Positions 8,800-16,262 of a DNA stretch of 64,000 nucleotides are shown piece after piece; the first letter of the stretch is position 1, and the number at the start of each line of letters is the position of its first letter. Source of the stretch: JAFECT01 sp964432415. GTDB taxonomy: Bacteria > Pseudomonadota > Alphaproteobacteria > Caulobacterales > Caulobacteraceae. The notes below the pieces were generated by a model that saw nothing but the letters and a program-made list of their open reading frames with translations, was not told the origin of the DNA and made no database searches. The translations under genes and the position numbers were made by a program. The DNA lies in the NCBI GenBank assembly GCA_964432415.1, contig CAYSNW010000015.1, positions 5,956 to 69,955 of the forward strand, given 5' to 3'.

Positions 8800-8932
8800 G
8801 GCTGATCGGGGGCTGATCGGGCCGGTTGGAACCCGTGCGGCGTTTTTAGCGTCCGCCCGGGCTTGATCGGCCCCACCCTCTGGCGTAGATACGCCGCCTC
8901 GCCGGGACCAGCCCCGGCGGAACTGAGACTTC

Positions 8933-9008
8933 GGGGCTATAGCTCAGCTGGTAGAGCGCTTGAATGGCATTCAAGAGGTCAGCGGTTCGACTCCGCTTAG
9001 CTCCACCA
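8933..9008 (+). tRNA. tRNA-Ala, anticodon GGC
   Basis: The 76-base sequence begins GGGGCTATAGCTCAGCTGG and pairs its acceptor arm GGGGCTA with TAGCTCC near the 3' end. The anticodon arm TTGAA-TGGCATT-CAAG... places GGC at the anticodon, reading GCC alanine codons. The T arm is AGCGG-TTCGACT-CCGCT. The terminal CCA is encoded (9006-9008). No integrase lies next to it and there is no sign that it is used as an attachment site. Confidence 0.97.
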
Positions 9009-9010
9009 TG

Positions 9011-9038
9011 AAGGCCCCGCGGGAGACCGCGGGGCCTT
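9011..9038 (+). terminator. Hairpin terminator after tRNA-Ala
   Basis: A perfect 12-bp stem, AAGGCCCCGCGG / CCGCGGGGCCTT, with a GAGA tetraloop begins two bases after the tRNA CCA. The following bases (CGCCTTGT) are only moderately T-rich, so it may be rho-independent or a processing stop. It also lies beyond the 3' end of the convergent TPR gene at 9063. Confidence 0.8.
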
Positions 9039-9062
9039 CGCCTTGTCCGGCCCCCCTGATTC

Positions 9063-9863
9063 TCAACTGTCCCGCCCCTTGGTGAGCGCCTCGAGCCTGC
9101 GCGTCGCCTGGGCGGCCTCGTCCTTTCGGCCCTGGGCTTCAAGGTCGTGGGCGAGCAGGGACCAGGCCTCCAGCGTGTCGGGGTGGGTCTCGCCCAGGGC
9201 CGCGCGGCGGCCGTCCAGGCCGCTGCGGATGAAGGGCTCCGCATCGCCGAAGCGCCCCTGCATGACCAGGGCGATGGCCAGGTTCATGTCGCCCTCGGCC
9301 CGGTCCAGCGCCGGCGCGCCCTTCACGGCCTGGCGGATGGCCAGGGCCTTGCGCAGTTCGACCTCGGCGGCGGCGGGGCGCTGCTGATAGAGCAGGTTGA
9401 GGCCCAAAGCGTCATAGGCGCGCGCCGTGTCGTGGTCGTTCTCGCCGAAGGCGGCGCGGCGGATATCCAGGATCCGCCGCAGCAGCGGCTCGGCCAGGGC
9501 GTTCTTTTCCTGTCTTTCGTAGACCCAGGCGATCCAGCCCAGGGTCTCGGCGGTCACGGGATGGGCCGGACCCCAGGTCTTCTCCTCGAGGGTCAGGCGG
9601 GACTGCAGCAGGATCAGGGCCTTGTCGAGGTCGCCATCGGCCTTGGCCTGGTTGATCTGCTCGAAATAGGCCGCCAGCGTCGCCTTCTCGATGGCGTTGG
9701 GCGGGCGGATCGCCGGCGGGACCGAAGAGGCCTCGCGGTGGGCGGGTTTCGCGGTCGTGGCGCCGGCATGGGCGTGGGCGCGATGGGCCGACGCCGCCTG
9801 GGCCCCCGCTGTCTGGGCGGCGAAGACCGCCGCCAGTCCTGCCGCCAGGATCGTTCTGGACAT
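9063..9863 (-). CDS. Exported tetratricopeptide-repeat protein
   Basis: A protein of about 266 residues with a signal peptide (MSRTILAAGLAAVFAAQTAG, then AQAA). From about residue 70 it carries tandem TPR helices of the kinesin-light-chain style: ALILLQSRLTLEEKTWGPAH, PLLRRILDIRRAAFGENDHD, ALAIRQAVKG and FIRSGLDGRRAALGETHPDT. That pattern (AL...R....G..HP.T) is typical of TPR_10/12 repeats used for protein binding. An upstream ATG at 9905 adds 14 residues before the signal peptide and is less likely. It is followed on the same strand by no close partner; the FlaG-like and flagellin genes lie upstream. Specific role unknown. Confidence 0.8.
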   Translation of the reverse strand: MSRTILAAGLAAVFAAQTAGAQAASAHRAHAHAGATTAKPAHREASSVPPAIRPPNAIEKATLAAYFEQINQAKADGDLDKALILLQSRLTLEEKTWGPAHPVTAETLGWIAWVYERQEKNALAEPLLRRILDIRRAAFGENDHDTARAYDALGLNLLYQQRPAAAEVELRKALAIRQAVKGAPALDRAEGDMNLAIALVMQGRFGDAEPFIRSGLDGRRAALGETHPDTLEAWSLLAHDLEAQGRKDEAAQATRRLEALTKGRDS

Positions 9864-9935
9864 CGCCCTCCCCCGAGACCGTTCGTGTGAACCGTGAGGG
9901 GTCACACGGTCCGGGTCAAGGCAGGGGCGCGCCGG

Positions 9936-10211
9936 CTAGATCCGGGCCGCCACCACGTCGCCGGCCCGGTAGTCCGGGTCGAACTTCAGCCGCAGCACGT
10001 CCTCGCGCGGGGTCTGGTGGATGAGTTCGCCGGTGGCGCGGTCGAGGGTCTTGTAGATGAAGGTCCCGCTCTTCGGGTCCTGTTCGATGACCAGCCGATA
10101 GTCCATCGCGGCCGGAAGGTCCGGCTCGCGCGCGGGCGCCTGGGAGGGCCCGGGGGCGGGGGCCTGAGCCCCCAGATTGATCGACTGGATCCGTTCGGGT
10201 TCGCCAGCCAT
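9936..10211 (-). CDS. FlaG-like protein
   Basis: A 91-residue protein with a low-complexity Ala/Pro-rich N-terminus and a C-terminal domain of about 50 residues, DYRLVIEQDPKSGTFIYKTL and DRATGELIHQTPREDVLRL. This matches the FlaG family pattern of two beta-strand segments followed by a TGE(V/L)I(R/H)Q-P-E-(D/E)VL motif. FlaG proteins influence flagellar filament length in several bacteria. The ATG at 10211 is chosen over 10232 because the start MAGEPERIQS is well placed. It sits 87 bases downstream of the flagellin gene on the same strand, which supports a flagellar role and possible co-transcription. Confidence 0.75.
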   Translation of the reverse strand: MAGEPERIQSINLGAQAPAPGPSQAPAREPDLPAAMDYRLVIEQDPKSGTFIYKTLDRATGELIHQTPREDVLRLKFDPDYRAGDVVAARI

Positions 10212-10298
10212 GTGCTTCGTCGCCGGCGGCAAGGGCCGGCGCCTCCTGTTATGGAGCGGCGGGCGGGCTCCACGAGGAACCCGCCCCCGTCCCTACGC

Positions 10299-11126
10299 TT
10301 AGCGGAACAAGCCCAGCAGGCTGCTGGTCGAGGCGTTCGCGATCGACAGCGCCTGGATGCCCAGCTGCTGCTTGGTCTGCAGCGCTTGCAGGCGCGCGCT
10401 TTCCTTCGCGAGATCCGCGTCCACCAGATTGCCGACGCCGGTGGTCAGGGTGTCCTGGAGCTTCGAAACGAAGTCCAGGTGGGTGGCCAGCGACTTCGAC
10501 CCCGTGCCGAGCTTGGCGAGCGCCGCGCTGACGTTGGAGATCGAGGTGTCGACGGTGGCGATCATGGCCGTGGCCAGGGTCACCGTACCGATGGTGTCAG
10601 TGGCCGCGACCGTCACATTGCCGCCCCCCAGCGACAGGTCCTGGGCCAGAACGGTCAGGGTCGAGGACCCGGCCGCGTTCGCAAGCGCGGCGTAGTTGGT
10701 CCCGCCGTTCTTGATCAGGTTGGTGCCGTTGAAGTCAGCGTTGGAGACCACCTTGGAGACCTGATCACGCAGCGAGATGAAGTCCGTGTTCAGGGCGGCC
10801 AAGGAGGTGGCGTCCAGCGAAGTGTCGGACGCGGCAAGCGCCTTCTGCTTCATCTGGGTCAGGAGGTCCGAAACGGTCTGGCCAGCCGTGATCGCCACGT
10901 CGGTCGCCGATTGGCCCCGTTGCAGCGAGTCCTTCACGGCGTCGAGCGACGCCACCTGGGCACGTTGCGACTGGGCGATAGCCCAGACCGCGCCGTTGTC
11001 CTTGGCGGAGGCGACCTTCAGACCGGTGTTGATGCGCTGTTGAACCTGCGAGAGATCAGTCTGTGTTCGCGACAGGTTCTGGAGCGCCGTCATGGCGCCC
11101 GCATTGGTATTGACGCTGAAAGACAT
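10299..11126 (-). CDS. Flagellin
   Basis: A 275-residue flagellin. The N-terminal D0/D1 region (MSFSVNTNAGAMTALQNLSR, then VQQRINTGLKVASAKDNGA) and the C-terminal D1/D0 region (LDFVSKLQDTLTTGVGNLVD, ADLAKESARLQALQTKQQLG, IQALSIANASTSSLLGLFR) are intact. The variable middle is short, as in the small Caulobacter-type flagellins that lack a large surface domain. Such organisms usually carry several flagellin genes; only one is in this window. A sigma-54-type promoter lies upstream (11163-11177) and AAGGA precedes the ATG. The FlaG-like gene follows. The neighbouring TPR-sulfotransferase could modify flagellin, but this is inference. Confidence 0.96.
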   Translation of the reverse strand: MSFSVNTNAGAMTALQNLSRTQTDLSQVQQRINTGLKVASAKDNGAVWAIAQSQRAQVASLDAVKDSLQRGQSATDVAITAGQTVSDLLTQMKQKALAASDTSLDATSLAALNTDFISLRDQVSKVVSNADFNGTNLIKNGGTNYAALANAAGSSTLTVLAQDLSLGGGNVTVAATDTIGTVTLATAMIATVDTSISNVSAALAKLGTGSKSLATHLDFVSKLQDTLTTGVGNLVDADLAKESARLQALQTKQQLGIQALSIANASTSSLLGLFR

Positions 11127-11162
11127 GCGTCAGTCCTTCTTCAGAGGACCGGCCCGCATTAT

Positions 11163-11177
11163 GCAGGTCGGGGGCCA
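11163..11177 (-). promoter_or_regulatory. Predicted sigma-54 promoter of the flagellin gene
   Basis: On the minus strand the sequence reads TGGCCCCCGACCTGCA, giving the invariant GG (-24) and GC (-12) separated by exactly ten bases. It lies about 37 bases upstream of the flagellin ATG, leaving a leader of about 25 bases that includes the AAGGA ribosome binding site. Only the GG and GC cores and the flanking T and A match the consensus TGGCACG-N4-TTGCA well. Flagellin genes in Caulobacter are known to use sigma-54. An imperfect inverted repeat GGTTAAC-AAAA-GTTACC lies further upstream (about 11233-11249). Confidence 0.55.
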
Positions 11178-11368
11178 TTTTAGCCCATCGTCGATCCTGC
11201 ACGGTCGCGCTGAAACTATGCTTAAGGCGCATGGTTAACAAAAGTTACCATTTGAACTTTACTGTCCGAGACCGGGACACGACACAAAACAACCACACGG
11301 CGACCTGGGTGAAAGCCATGCTGTCTCGGGGATTTCTGTGGCTTTGACGGACCGCCCGGCGCCGGGAC

Positions 11369-13021
11369 TCAGTCCTTCGGATACCCGTAGCGCGCGATCC
11401 AGGGCGCCAGAAGGGGCATGACCGGGGCCAAGGCCGGCGCGTAGCGGCGCCAGGCGTCCAGGCCGTCGCGGTTGAGGCCCCGCACGACCTGGGCGGCGCT
11501 GGGGGTGGCGATGCGCCGTTCGCGCGCGCGCTCGACGAAATCGGCCATGGCGGCGTCGGGGGCGAGGCCCAGGAAGGCGGAGACTGCGGCGGTCTCGGCG
11601 TCGAAGCGCTCGACCAGGGCCTCGTGGCGCACTTCGTGGAGCCGCAGGGGCAGACGTTCGCGGCAGGTCGAAGCCAGGCGCATCACCGCGTCGTAGTAAC
11701 GGGCCGTCCCGGCGAGGGTGAGGAACTCGTACATGGCGATGTTCATGCTGAAGGATCGCCGGAAACAGCTCAGGGTGACGTCACGGGGATCGCGCAGGGC
11801 GAACAGGATCCGCGCGTCCGGAAACAGGCGCGCGACCAGCGGCAGGCTTGTGGACCCCAGCGGCATCTTGTCGATGAAGACCTTGCCGCCGGGTTTGACC
11901 CCGCAGGCCTCGACCCGGCGCCAGTAGGCCGCGCGGTACGGCTCCAGCCCGGCCTCGTCCAGCGCCGCCAGCCGCGCCAGCCCGCCGGGGACGCTCTGAA
12001 ACGCCTGCTGGGCGTCCAGCAGCACGGGCTGCTCCGACAGGGTCACGACATCGGCGCGCGCGGCCAGCACCTGCTCGAGCAGGGTCGTGCCCGAACGCGG
12101 GAAACCGACGAGAAAGACGTGGGAGGCCGGACCCGTCCCGGCGGAGCCGCCGCCCGACGCCGCGAAGGCGGACGGCGGAAGGGCCGAGAACTCCCGTTCC
12201 AGACGCTCGGCCTCGGCCCGGGCGGATTCGACCCCGGGCGCGCCGTAGACCGGGCGATAGAGCCGCTGCTGCTCGGCCTTGGCCTCGCCATAGGCTTCGA
12301 TCGCCTCCAGCGGACGGCCCAGCGCGTCCAGGGCGTCGCCCAGCAGGACGCCGGCCTGGGCGAGGTCAGGCGGGGAGAGGCGCCCGCGGCGCAGCAGGGC
12401 GTTCAGGCGCGTCTCGGCCGCGGCCGGGTCGCCGTCCCGGACATCGGCGGCGGCCAGGGTCAGTTCGGCGTTGGCGCGGCTGGGGTCGAGCGCCAGGGTG
12501 CGGGCCGCGAAGTCGCGCGCGGCCTCCAGGTCGCCCCGGCGCGTCGCGAGGCTGGCCAGGGCCGCGAGGGCGGCCGCATGGTCGGGGCGCAGCCGCAGCG
12601 CTTCGAGGAACTGGGCCTCCGCCTCGCCCAGGTCGGCGCAGCGCTCGCAGGCGCCCCCCAGGCCATAGCGGGCCTGGGGATTGTCCGGGTCCAGCCGCAC
12701 CGCGACCTCGAATACCGAACGGGCCTCCTCGTTGCGCTCGGTCTGCAGCAGGCAGAAGCCGACGCCGGTGACCAAGCCGGCGTTGTCGGGATCGAGCTTG
12801 AGGCCGTCGCCGAACACCGCCGCGGCCTCCTCGAAGCGCCCCTGCTCCATCAGCCGGCGCGCGATGAGGTCGAAGAGCATCGGGTGGCGCAGGCCCGCCG
12901 CGATGGCCGCGCGCGCCTCCTCGGCGGCCCGGGCCGGGTGGGTGCGCGACAGGAGGTCGATCCGGCGCAGCCGCCCGAGGGCCTCGTCCTCCGTTTCGCC
13001 GTGGGGCGGCGCTGGCTGCAT
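11369..13021 (-). CDS. TPR-sulfotransferase fusion protein
   Basis: A 550-residue protein with two parts. Residues about 20-270 are tandem TPRs (RRLMEQGRFEEAAAVFGDGL, GLKLDPDNAGL, LDPDNPQARYGLGGA, LRLRPDHAAALAALA). From about residue 300 comes a sulfotransferase domain: VFLVGFPRSGTTLLEQVLA holds the 5'-phosphosulfate loop, followed by VFIDKMPLGS and ALRDPRDVTLSCFRRSF, the 3'-phosphate-binding segment with the conserved Arg and Ser. It should transfer sulfate from PAPS to a protein or glycan held by the TPRs. No signal peptide is visible, so the cytoplasm is likely. It is 240 bases upstream of the flagellin gene on the same strand. Similar TPR-sulfotransferases occur in Caulobacterales; substrate unknown. 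Confidence 0.88.
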   Translation of the reverse strand: MQPAPPHGETEDEALGRLRRIDLLSRTHPARAAEEARAAIAAGLRHPMLFDLIARRLMEQGRFEEAAAVFGDGLKLDPDNAGLVTGVGFCLLQTERNEEARSVFEVAVRLDPDNPQARYGLGGACERCADLGEAEAQFLEALRLRPDHAAALAALASLATRRGDLEAARDFAARTLALDPSRANAELTLAAADVRDGDPAAAETRLNALLRRGRLSPPDLAQAGVLLGDALDALGRPLEAIEAYGEAKAEQQRLYRPVYGAPGVESARAEAERLEREFSALPPSAFAASGGGSAGTGPASHVFLVGFPRSGTTLLEQVLAARADVVTLSEQPVLLDAQQAFQSVPGGLARLAALDEAGLEPYRAAYWRRVEACGVKPGGKVFIDKMPLGSTSLPLVARLFPDARILFALRDPRDVTLSCFRRSFSMNIAMYEFLTLAGTARYYDAVMRLASTCRERLPLRLHEVRHEALVERFDAETAAVSAFLGLAPDAAMADFVERARERRIATPSAAQVVRGLNRDGLDAWRRYAPALAPVMPLLAPWIARYGYPKD

Positions 13022-13132
13022 GGATCACCGTCTCGAACCGTCGCGCAGACTACACGGCGCGGCGAACGGCTGACAGGGCGGCCGTCGTGTGTTGAGATCG
13101 CCGCGGGCGCGGGGGGCGCCGGAGGGGAATCT

Positions 13133-13981
13133 ATGAACAGGCGGCATCGGATCGGGGCGCTGGCCGCCCTGGCGCTGGCGAGCGCATCGGCGGCGAATTT
13201 GGCGCAGGCGCAATCACAAGGCCCGCAGGCGACGGAAACGTCAGGCGTGCTCAAGACCATGGCCGAGAAACCCGGCCCCTGTTCGACCACCTCCGCGGCG
13301 CAGGAAGCGAAGGACCAGGCCGTGCTGAAGTCGCTGGAGGACAGCTTCACGCGCGGGGGTGACTTCCCCACGATCGAAAGACACCGCGCGGCGCTGGAGG
13401 ACGCCCTGTCTCACGCGCCGGCCTCGATGAGTCCGCTCGAACTCTGCGGCGACGTGCTGATCGTGCGCTCGAGCGGCCTGCTTCCGCTGCTGCACGCCTC
13501 GGCGATCATGAAGGAGGGCGGCGCGCCGGGCGCCAAGAGCGCCGAACAGATCCCCTCCCCCTATCCCCGCATCGCCCTGTACCTGGGGGCCGCGGACAAC
13601 GAGCGCGAACAGTGGGCTGCGGCGGTGGCTCACCTGAGCAAGGGCCTGGCGCTGGATCCCTACGATCCCAAGCTGGCCACGGAGGACTCGCTCGCCCTCA
13701 CCCGTCTCGGACGCTTCGCCGAGGCCCTGGCGGTGGTCGACAAGGTTCTTGCCGGCGACGGGGAGTTGTCGGGCCGCGACCACGCCCGCCTGCTGCGCAC
13801 CCGAGGGTTCGCCCTGGGAGAGCTGCGCCGCTTCGACGAGGCCGAGGCCGCCTATCGGGAGTCCCTGAGGTTCGAGCCCAACAATCCGACGGCGCTCAAC
13901 GAGCTGAAATACATAGATCAGCAGCGCAAGGGCGCGCCCAAGGCGCCGGTCGCGATGACCACCAGCAAGTCCGAGCAATAG
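13133..13981 (+). CDS. Exported TPR protein
   Basis: A 282-residue protein starting at the ATG at 13133 after GGAGGGGAATCT, a strong ribosome binding site. The N-terminus MNRRHRIGALAALALASASA is a signal peptide ending near NLAQAQS. The middle contains Cys in KPGPCSTTSA and LELCGDVLIV, and the C-terminal third has TPR units (AAVAHLSKGLALDPYDPKLA, FAEALAVVDKVLAGDGEL, EAEAAYRESLRFEPNNPTAL). The tail is Lys/Ser-rich. It is divergent from the TPR-sulfotransferase, with about 110 bases between them. The binding partner is unknown. Confidence 0.82.
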   Translation: MNRRHRIGALAALALASASAANLAQAQSQGPQATETSGVLKTMAEKPGPCSTTSAAQEAKDQAVLKSLEDSFTRGGDFPTIERHRAALEDALSHAPASMSPLELCGDVLIVRSSGLLPLLHASAIMKEGGAPGAKSAEQIPSPYPRIALYLGAADNEREQWAAAVAHLSKGLALDPYDPKLATEDSLALTRLGRFAEALAVVDKVLAGDGELSGRDHARLLRTRGFALGELRRFDEAEAAYRESLRFEPNNPTALNELKYIDQQRKGAPKAPVAMTTSKSEQ

Positions 13982-13998
13982 TCCCGAGACAGACGAGC

Positions 13999-14024
13999 GC
14001 CCCCGCAGGCGAACCTGCGGGGGC
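13999..14024. terminator. Bidirectional hairpin between convergent genes
   Basis: A perfect 11-bp stem, GCCCCCGCAGG / CCTGCGGGGGC, with a CGAA tetraloop lies between the TPR gene ending at 13981 and the convergent glycine-zipper gene ending at 14055. The very stable stem and convergent context suggest a shared terminator. A clear U-tract is missing on both sides. Confidence 0.7.
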
Positions 14025-14054
14025 GTCGATCAGACCTGGGCTGCGGCGCCGGGC

Positions 14055-14573
14055 TTACCAGCCGCGGCGATCGTCGCGGTCCCGGCGGTCGTCCCGGTCA
14101 CGGTCCCAGTGGCGGCGGTGGCCACGGTCCCAGCCCGAGTGGTCGTAACCGCGCCGGTCGTAGCCGTACCGGTCATAGCCGTAGCTGTCGTAGCCGTAGC
14201 GGTCGTAACGGCCCTGGTCGGCGCCTTCGCAGCGCTCGGTGTCCTTGGCCGAGCTGCGGCCGATGTTGGTCCCGATCGCGGCCCCGGCCAGGGCGCCGAG
14301 CAGGGCGCCGCCCGAACGGCCGCCGTGGTGCGAAGCCATGTTCGAGCCGATCGCGGCGCCGGCGAGCGCGCCCAGGATGGCGCCGTTGGTCCCGCGGTTG
14401 TGCTGGACTTCCTGGCAGGGATTGCGGCCGTCGTCATAGCGCCCGGAGGCATAGCCGTTCCTGTAGCCATTGCCGTAGCCGTAGCCACGGTAGTCCTGCG
14501 CCGAGGCGGCGGTCGCCAGCGAGCCGACCGACAGGGCGGCGACCAGGGCGAGGGAGACGGGGGTCTTCTTCAT
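14055..14573 (-). CDS. Glycine-zipper envelope protein with Tyr/Arg/Asp-rich tail
   Basis: A 172-residue exported protein. The N-terminus MKKTPVSLALVAALSVGSLA is a signal peptide ending in SAQD. It then has a YGYGNGYRNGYASGRYDDGR segment and two glycine-zipper helices, GAILGALAGAAIGSN and GALLGALAGAAIGTN, joined by HHGGRSGG; this is the glycine-zipper 2TM arrangement (Rick_17kDa_Anti-like). The last 60 residues are short repeats of YDRYGYD type passing into WDRDRDDRRDRDDRRGW. Proteins of this class sit in the envelope or periplasm and are often stress-induced. The repeated tail is low-complexity and probably variable between strains. Function unknown. Confidence 0.82.
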   Translation of the reverse strand: MKKTPVSLALVAALSVGSLATAASAQDYRGYGYGNGYRNGYASGRYDDGRNPCQEVQHNRGTNGAILGALAGAAIGSNMASHHGGRSGGALLGALAGAAIGTNIGRSSAKDTERCEGADQGRYDRYGYDSYGYDRYGYDRRGYDHSGWDRGHRRHWDRDRDDRRDRDDRRGW

Positions 14574-14705
14574 CTCGGTTCTCCATGTTTGTCCAAAGAG
14601 ACGGGAGCGCCCTCCGGAAGCATGGAGCGGTTCTATCGGGACCGCGCTGAACCCGTTCTGAACTGCCGCGGTTGGCCGCCGTTCATATTCACCAACCGCG
14701 GAAAA

Positions 14706-15800
14706 CTAACGGACCTCGACCCCCGGATGGGCCTTGCGCCACGCCGCCTTGAGCCCTTCGGCCTCAACCCGTTCGATGCCGGTCGCCTGCGACTGGAAGC
14801 GGTCCAGCAAGGTCTGGGCTTCCTTGTCGCCGGCCTCCACGGCCATCTGCAGAAAGGCCAGGCCCTGGCCGTGGTCGACCGCGCCGCCCTCGCCGGTCAT
14901 CCACATGGCGCCCAAAGCCCGCATGGCGTGGGCCGAGCCCTGGTCGGCGGCCTTGCGGTACCAGACCCGAGCCTCGGCGGGATTCTTCTCCAGTCCCCCT
15001 TCGCCGAGCGCCAGGGACACCGCCAGGTCGATCTGGGCGAGCTTGTCTCCGGCCTCCGCCCCCTTGCGGAACCAGGCCACGGCCGCGGCCGGATCGGCCG
15101 GGACTCCGTCGCCGTTCAGCAAGGCCAGGCCGGCGTAGCGCATCGCATGACTGTTGCCTCGTTCGGCAGAGCGCAGGAAATAGCGATAGGAGCGGGCCGG
15201 GTCGCGGGCGCGGCCGCCCAAACCCGACCCGTAGGTCCGGCCGAGCAGGAAGAGCACCTGGGCGTCATCGACCCCGGCCGCATCGGCCTCGTCCAGCAGG
15301 GCGACGCCGCGAGCCACATCCCGGTCGACCCCGTCGCCGAAGATATAGGCCTGGGCCAGCTCACCCGCGGCGATCCCGGCCAGATGCGGATCGGCGTGAG
15401 CCTCCTCGAGCAAGGCGACGCCACGCCGTCGTTGCTCCGGCGAGGGGTCCTGCAACAGTCGCATGCCCATGTTCAGGGCCGCGCCGTGCGAGCCCGCCTT
15501 GTGCGCCTTTTCCTGAAGCGCCTGCGCGCCCTTCGGGTCGGCCGGGGCGCCGACCCCCATGGCCATGTAGACCGCGAGCCCGTTCATCGCCTCGGGATCA
15601 CCGGTGGCGGCGGCCTGTTCCATCAGCTTGCGCGCGCCGGGGGCGTCCTGGGCGTTGAGCGCGACGGCGGCGCGCTCCACCAGGGTGTCTGCCTCGGATT
15701 TCGTCTTGCTGGAAGCGGCGGGCGGCGCGGATGGGCCCGCGAACGCCGGCGACGGCGTCAGCAACGCCAGGCTCAAGACAAGACACCAGATACGCATCAT
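14706..15800 (-). CDS. Exported Sel1-like repeat protein
   Basis: A 364-residue protein with a signal peptide (MMRIWCLVLSLALLTPSPAF, then AGPS). It contains about seven Sel1-like repeats of 36 residues with the usual A..G...A...LG..Y..G.GV pattern: AMNGLAVYMAMGVGAPADPK, LAQAYIFGDGVDRDVARGVA, LFLLGRTYGSGLGGRARDPA, MRYAGLALLNGDGVPADPAA, IDLAVSLALGEGGLEKNPAE and MRALGAMWMTGEGGAVDHGQ. Sel1 solenoids act as adaptors in signalling and envelope processes. Both the M-M start at 15800 and the next Met are possible. No close same-strand partner is seen. Confidence 0.88.
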   Translation of the reverse strand: MMRIWCLVLSLALLTPSPAFAGPSAPPAASSKTKSEADTLVERAAVALNAQDAPGARKLMEQAAATGDPEAMNGLAVYMAMGVGAPADPKGAQALQEKAHKAGSHGAALNMGMRLLQDPSPEQRRRGVALLEEAHADPHLAGIAAGELAQAYIFGDGVDRDVARGVALLDEADAAGVDDAQVLFLLGRTYGSGLGGRARDPARSYRYFLRSAERGNSHAMRYAGLALLNGDGVPADPAAAVAWFRKGAEAGDKLAQIDLAVSLALGEGGLEKNPAEARVWYRKAADQGSAHAMRALGAMWMTGEGGAVDHGQGLAFLQMAVEAGDKEAQTLLDRFQSQATGIERVEAEGLKAAWRKAHPGVEVR

Positions 15801-15890
15801 GCACCCCCGATCAGGTCAGGGTTGCGTCGGCGGCCTCGGGAGGCAAGCGCTAAGTCGCCGGAATCCCCTTGCAGGGCCTGCCCGTGGCCC

Positions 15891-16094
15891 TCAGGACGCG
15901 GTCACGCGCTTCTGCGGCCAGGTGCGCACCAGGACCGCGACCAGGATCGAGCCGATCACGGCGATGGCGCCGCCGCCCCACTGCAGCGGAGTGAGGCCGC
16001 GCGCGGCGTAGGCGCCCAGGATCGAGCCGGTGGCGTAGACCAGAGCCGCGGACAGGCGCTCGGGCGTGGCGACGCCGATGACCTTGTCGAACAT
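15891..16094 (-). CDS. Small two-helix membrane protein
   Basis: A 67-residue protein, MFDKVIGVATPERLSAALVY and onward, with two hydrophobic segments: ALVYATGSILGAYAA (about 17-31) and GGAIAVIGSILVAVLVRTW (about 41-59), separated by GLTPLQWG. The basic tail QKRVTAS would sit in the cytoplasm. It resembles small alphaproteobacterial holin-like proteins in size only; I do not recognise the family. The ATG at 16094 is the natural start. The much longer open frame continuing upstream is antisense to murJ and is not real. Moderate confidence, because it is short and unrecognised. Confidence 0.6.
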   Translation of the reverse strand: MFDKVIGVATPERLSAALVYATGSILGAYAARGLTPLQWGGGAIAVIGSILVAVLVRTWPQKRVTAS

Positions 16095-16262
16095 GTGAAT
16101 ACCCCCGCCTCCAGACCGATCATCCTTGAACCGGTCCAATAGGCCTCCTTTTCGGGCCGAAGTCGCTGCGACATAGGGCGCGGGCGCAACCTCCACGGTC
16201 GCGGACGCCCGATCCTGTGCTGCCGCTTGCCCAGGCCCGCGCCGCCGCGTACGAGCGGACCT

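Noticed and set aside
8933..9008. tRNA-Ala as an integration site
   Set aside because: No integrase or repeated tRNA 3' end is found nearby; flanking genes are typical chromosomal ones.
11223..11240. CtrA site upstream of flagellin (TTAAGGCGCATGGTTAAC)
   Set aside because: The two TTAA elements are nine bases apart; CtrA needs seven.
11624..13132. Plus-strand extension of the TPR gene at 13133
   Set aside because: The upstream 503 codons are antisense to the TPR-sulfotransferase; the signal peptide and ribosome site place the start at 13133.
14055..14250. Possible CRISPR-like repeats in the 14.1-14.25 kb region
   Set aside because: The periodic sequence encodes YGYDR-type amino acid repeats in frame; spacing is short and there are no unique spacers.
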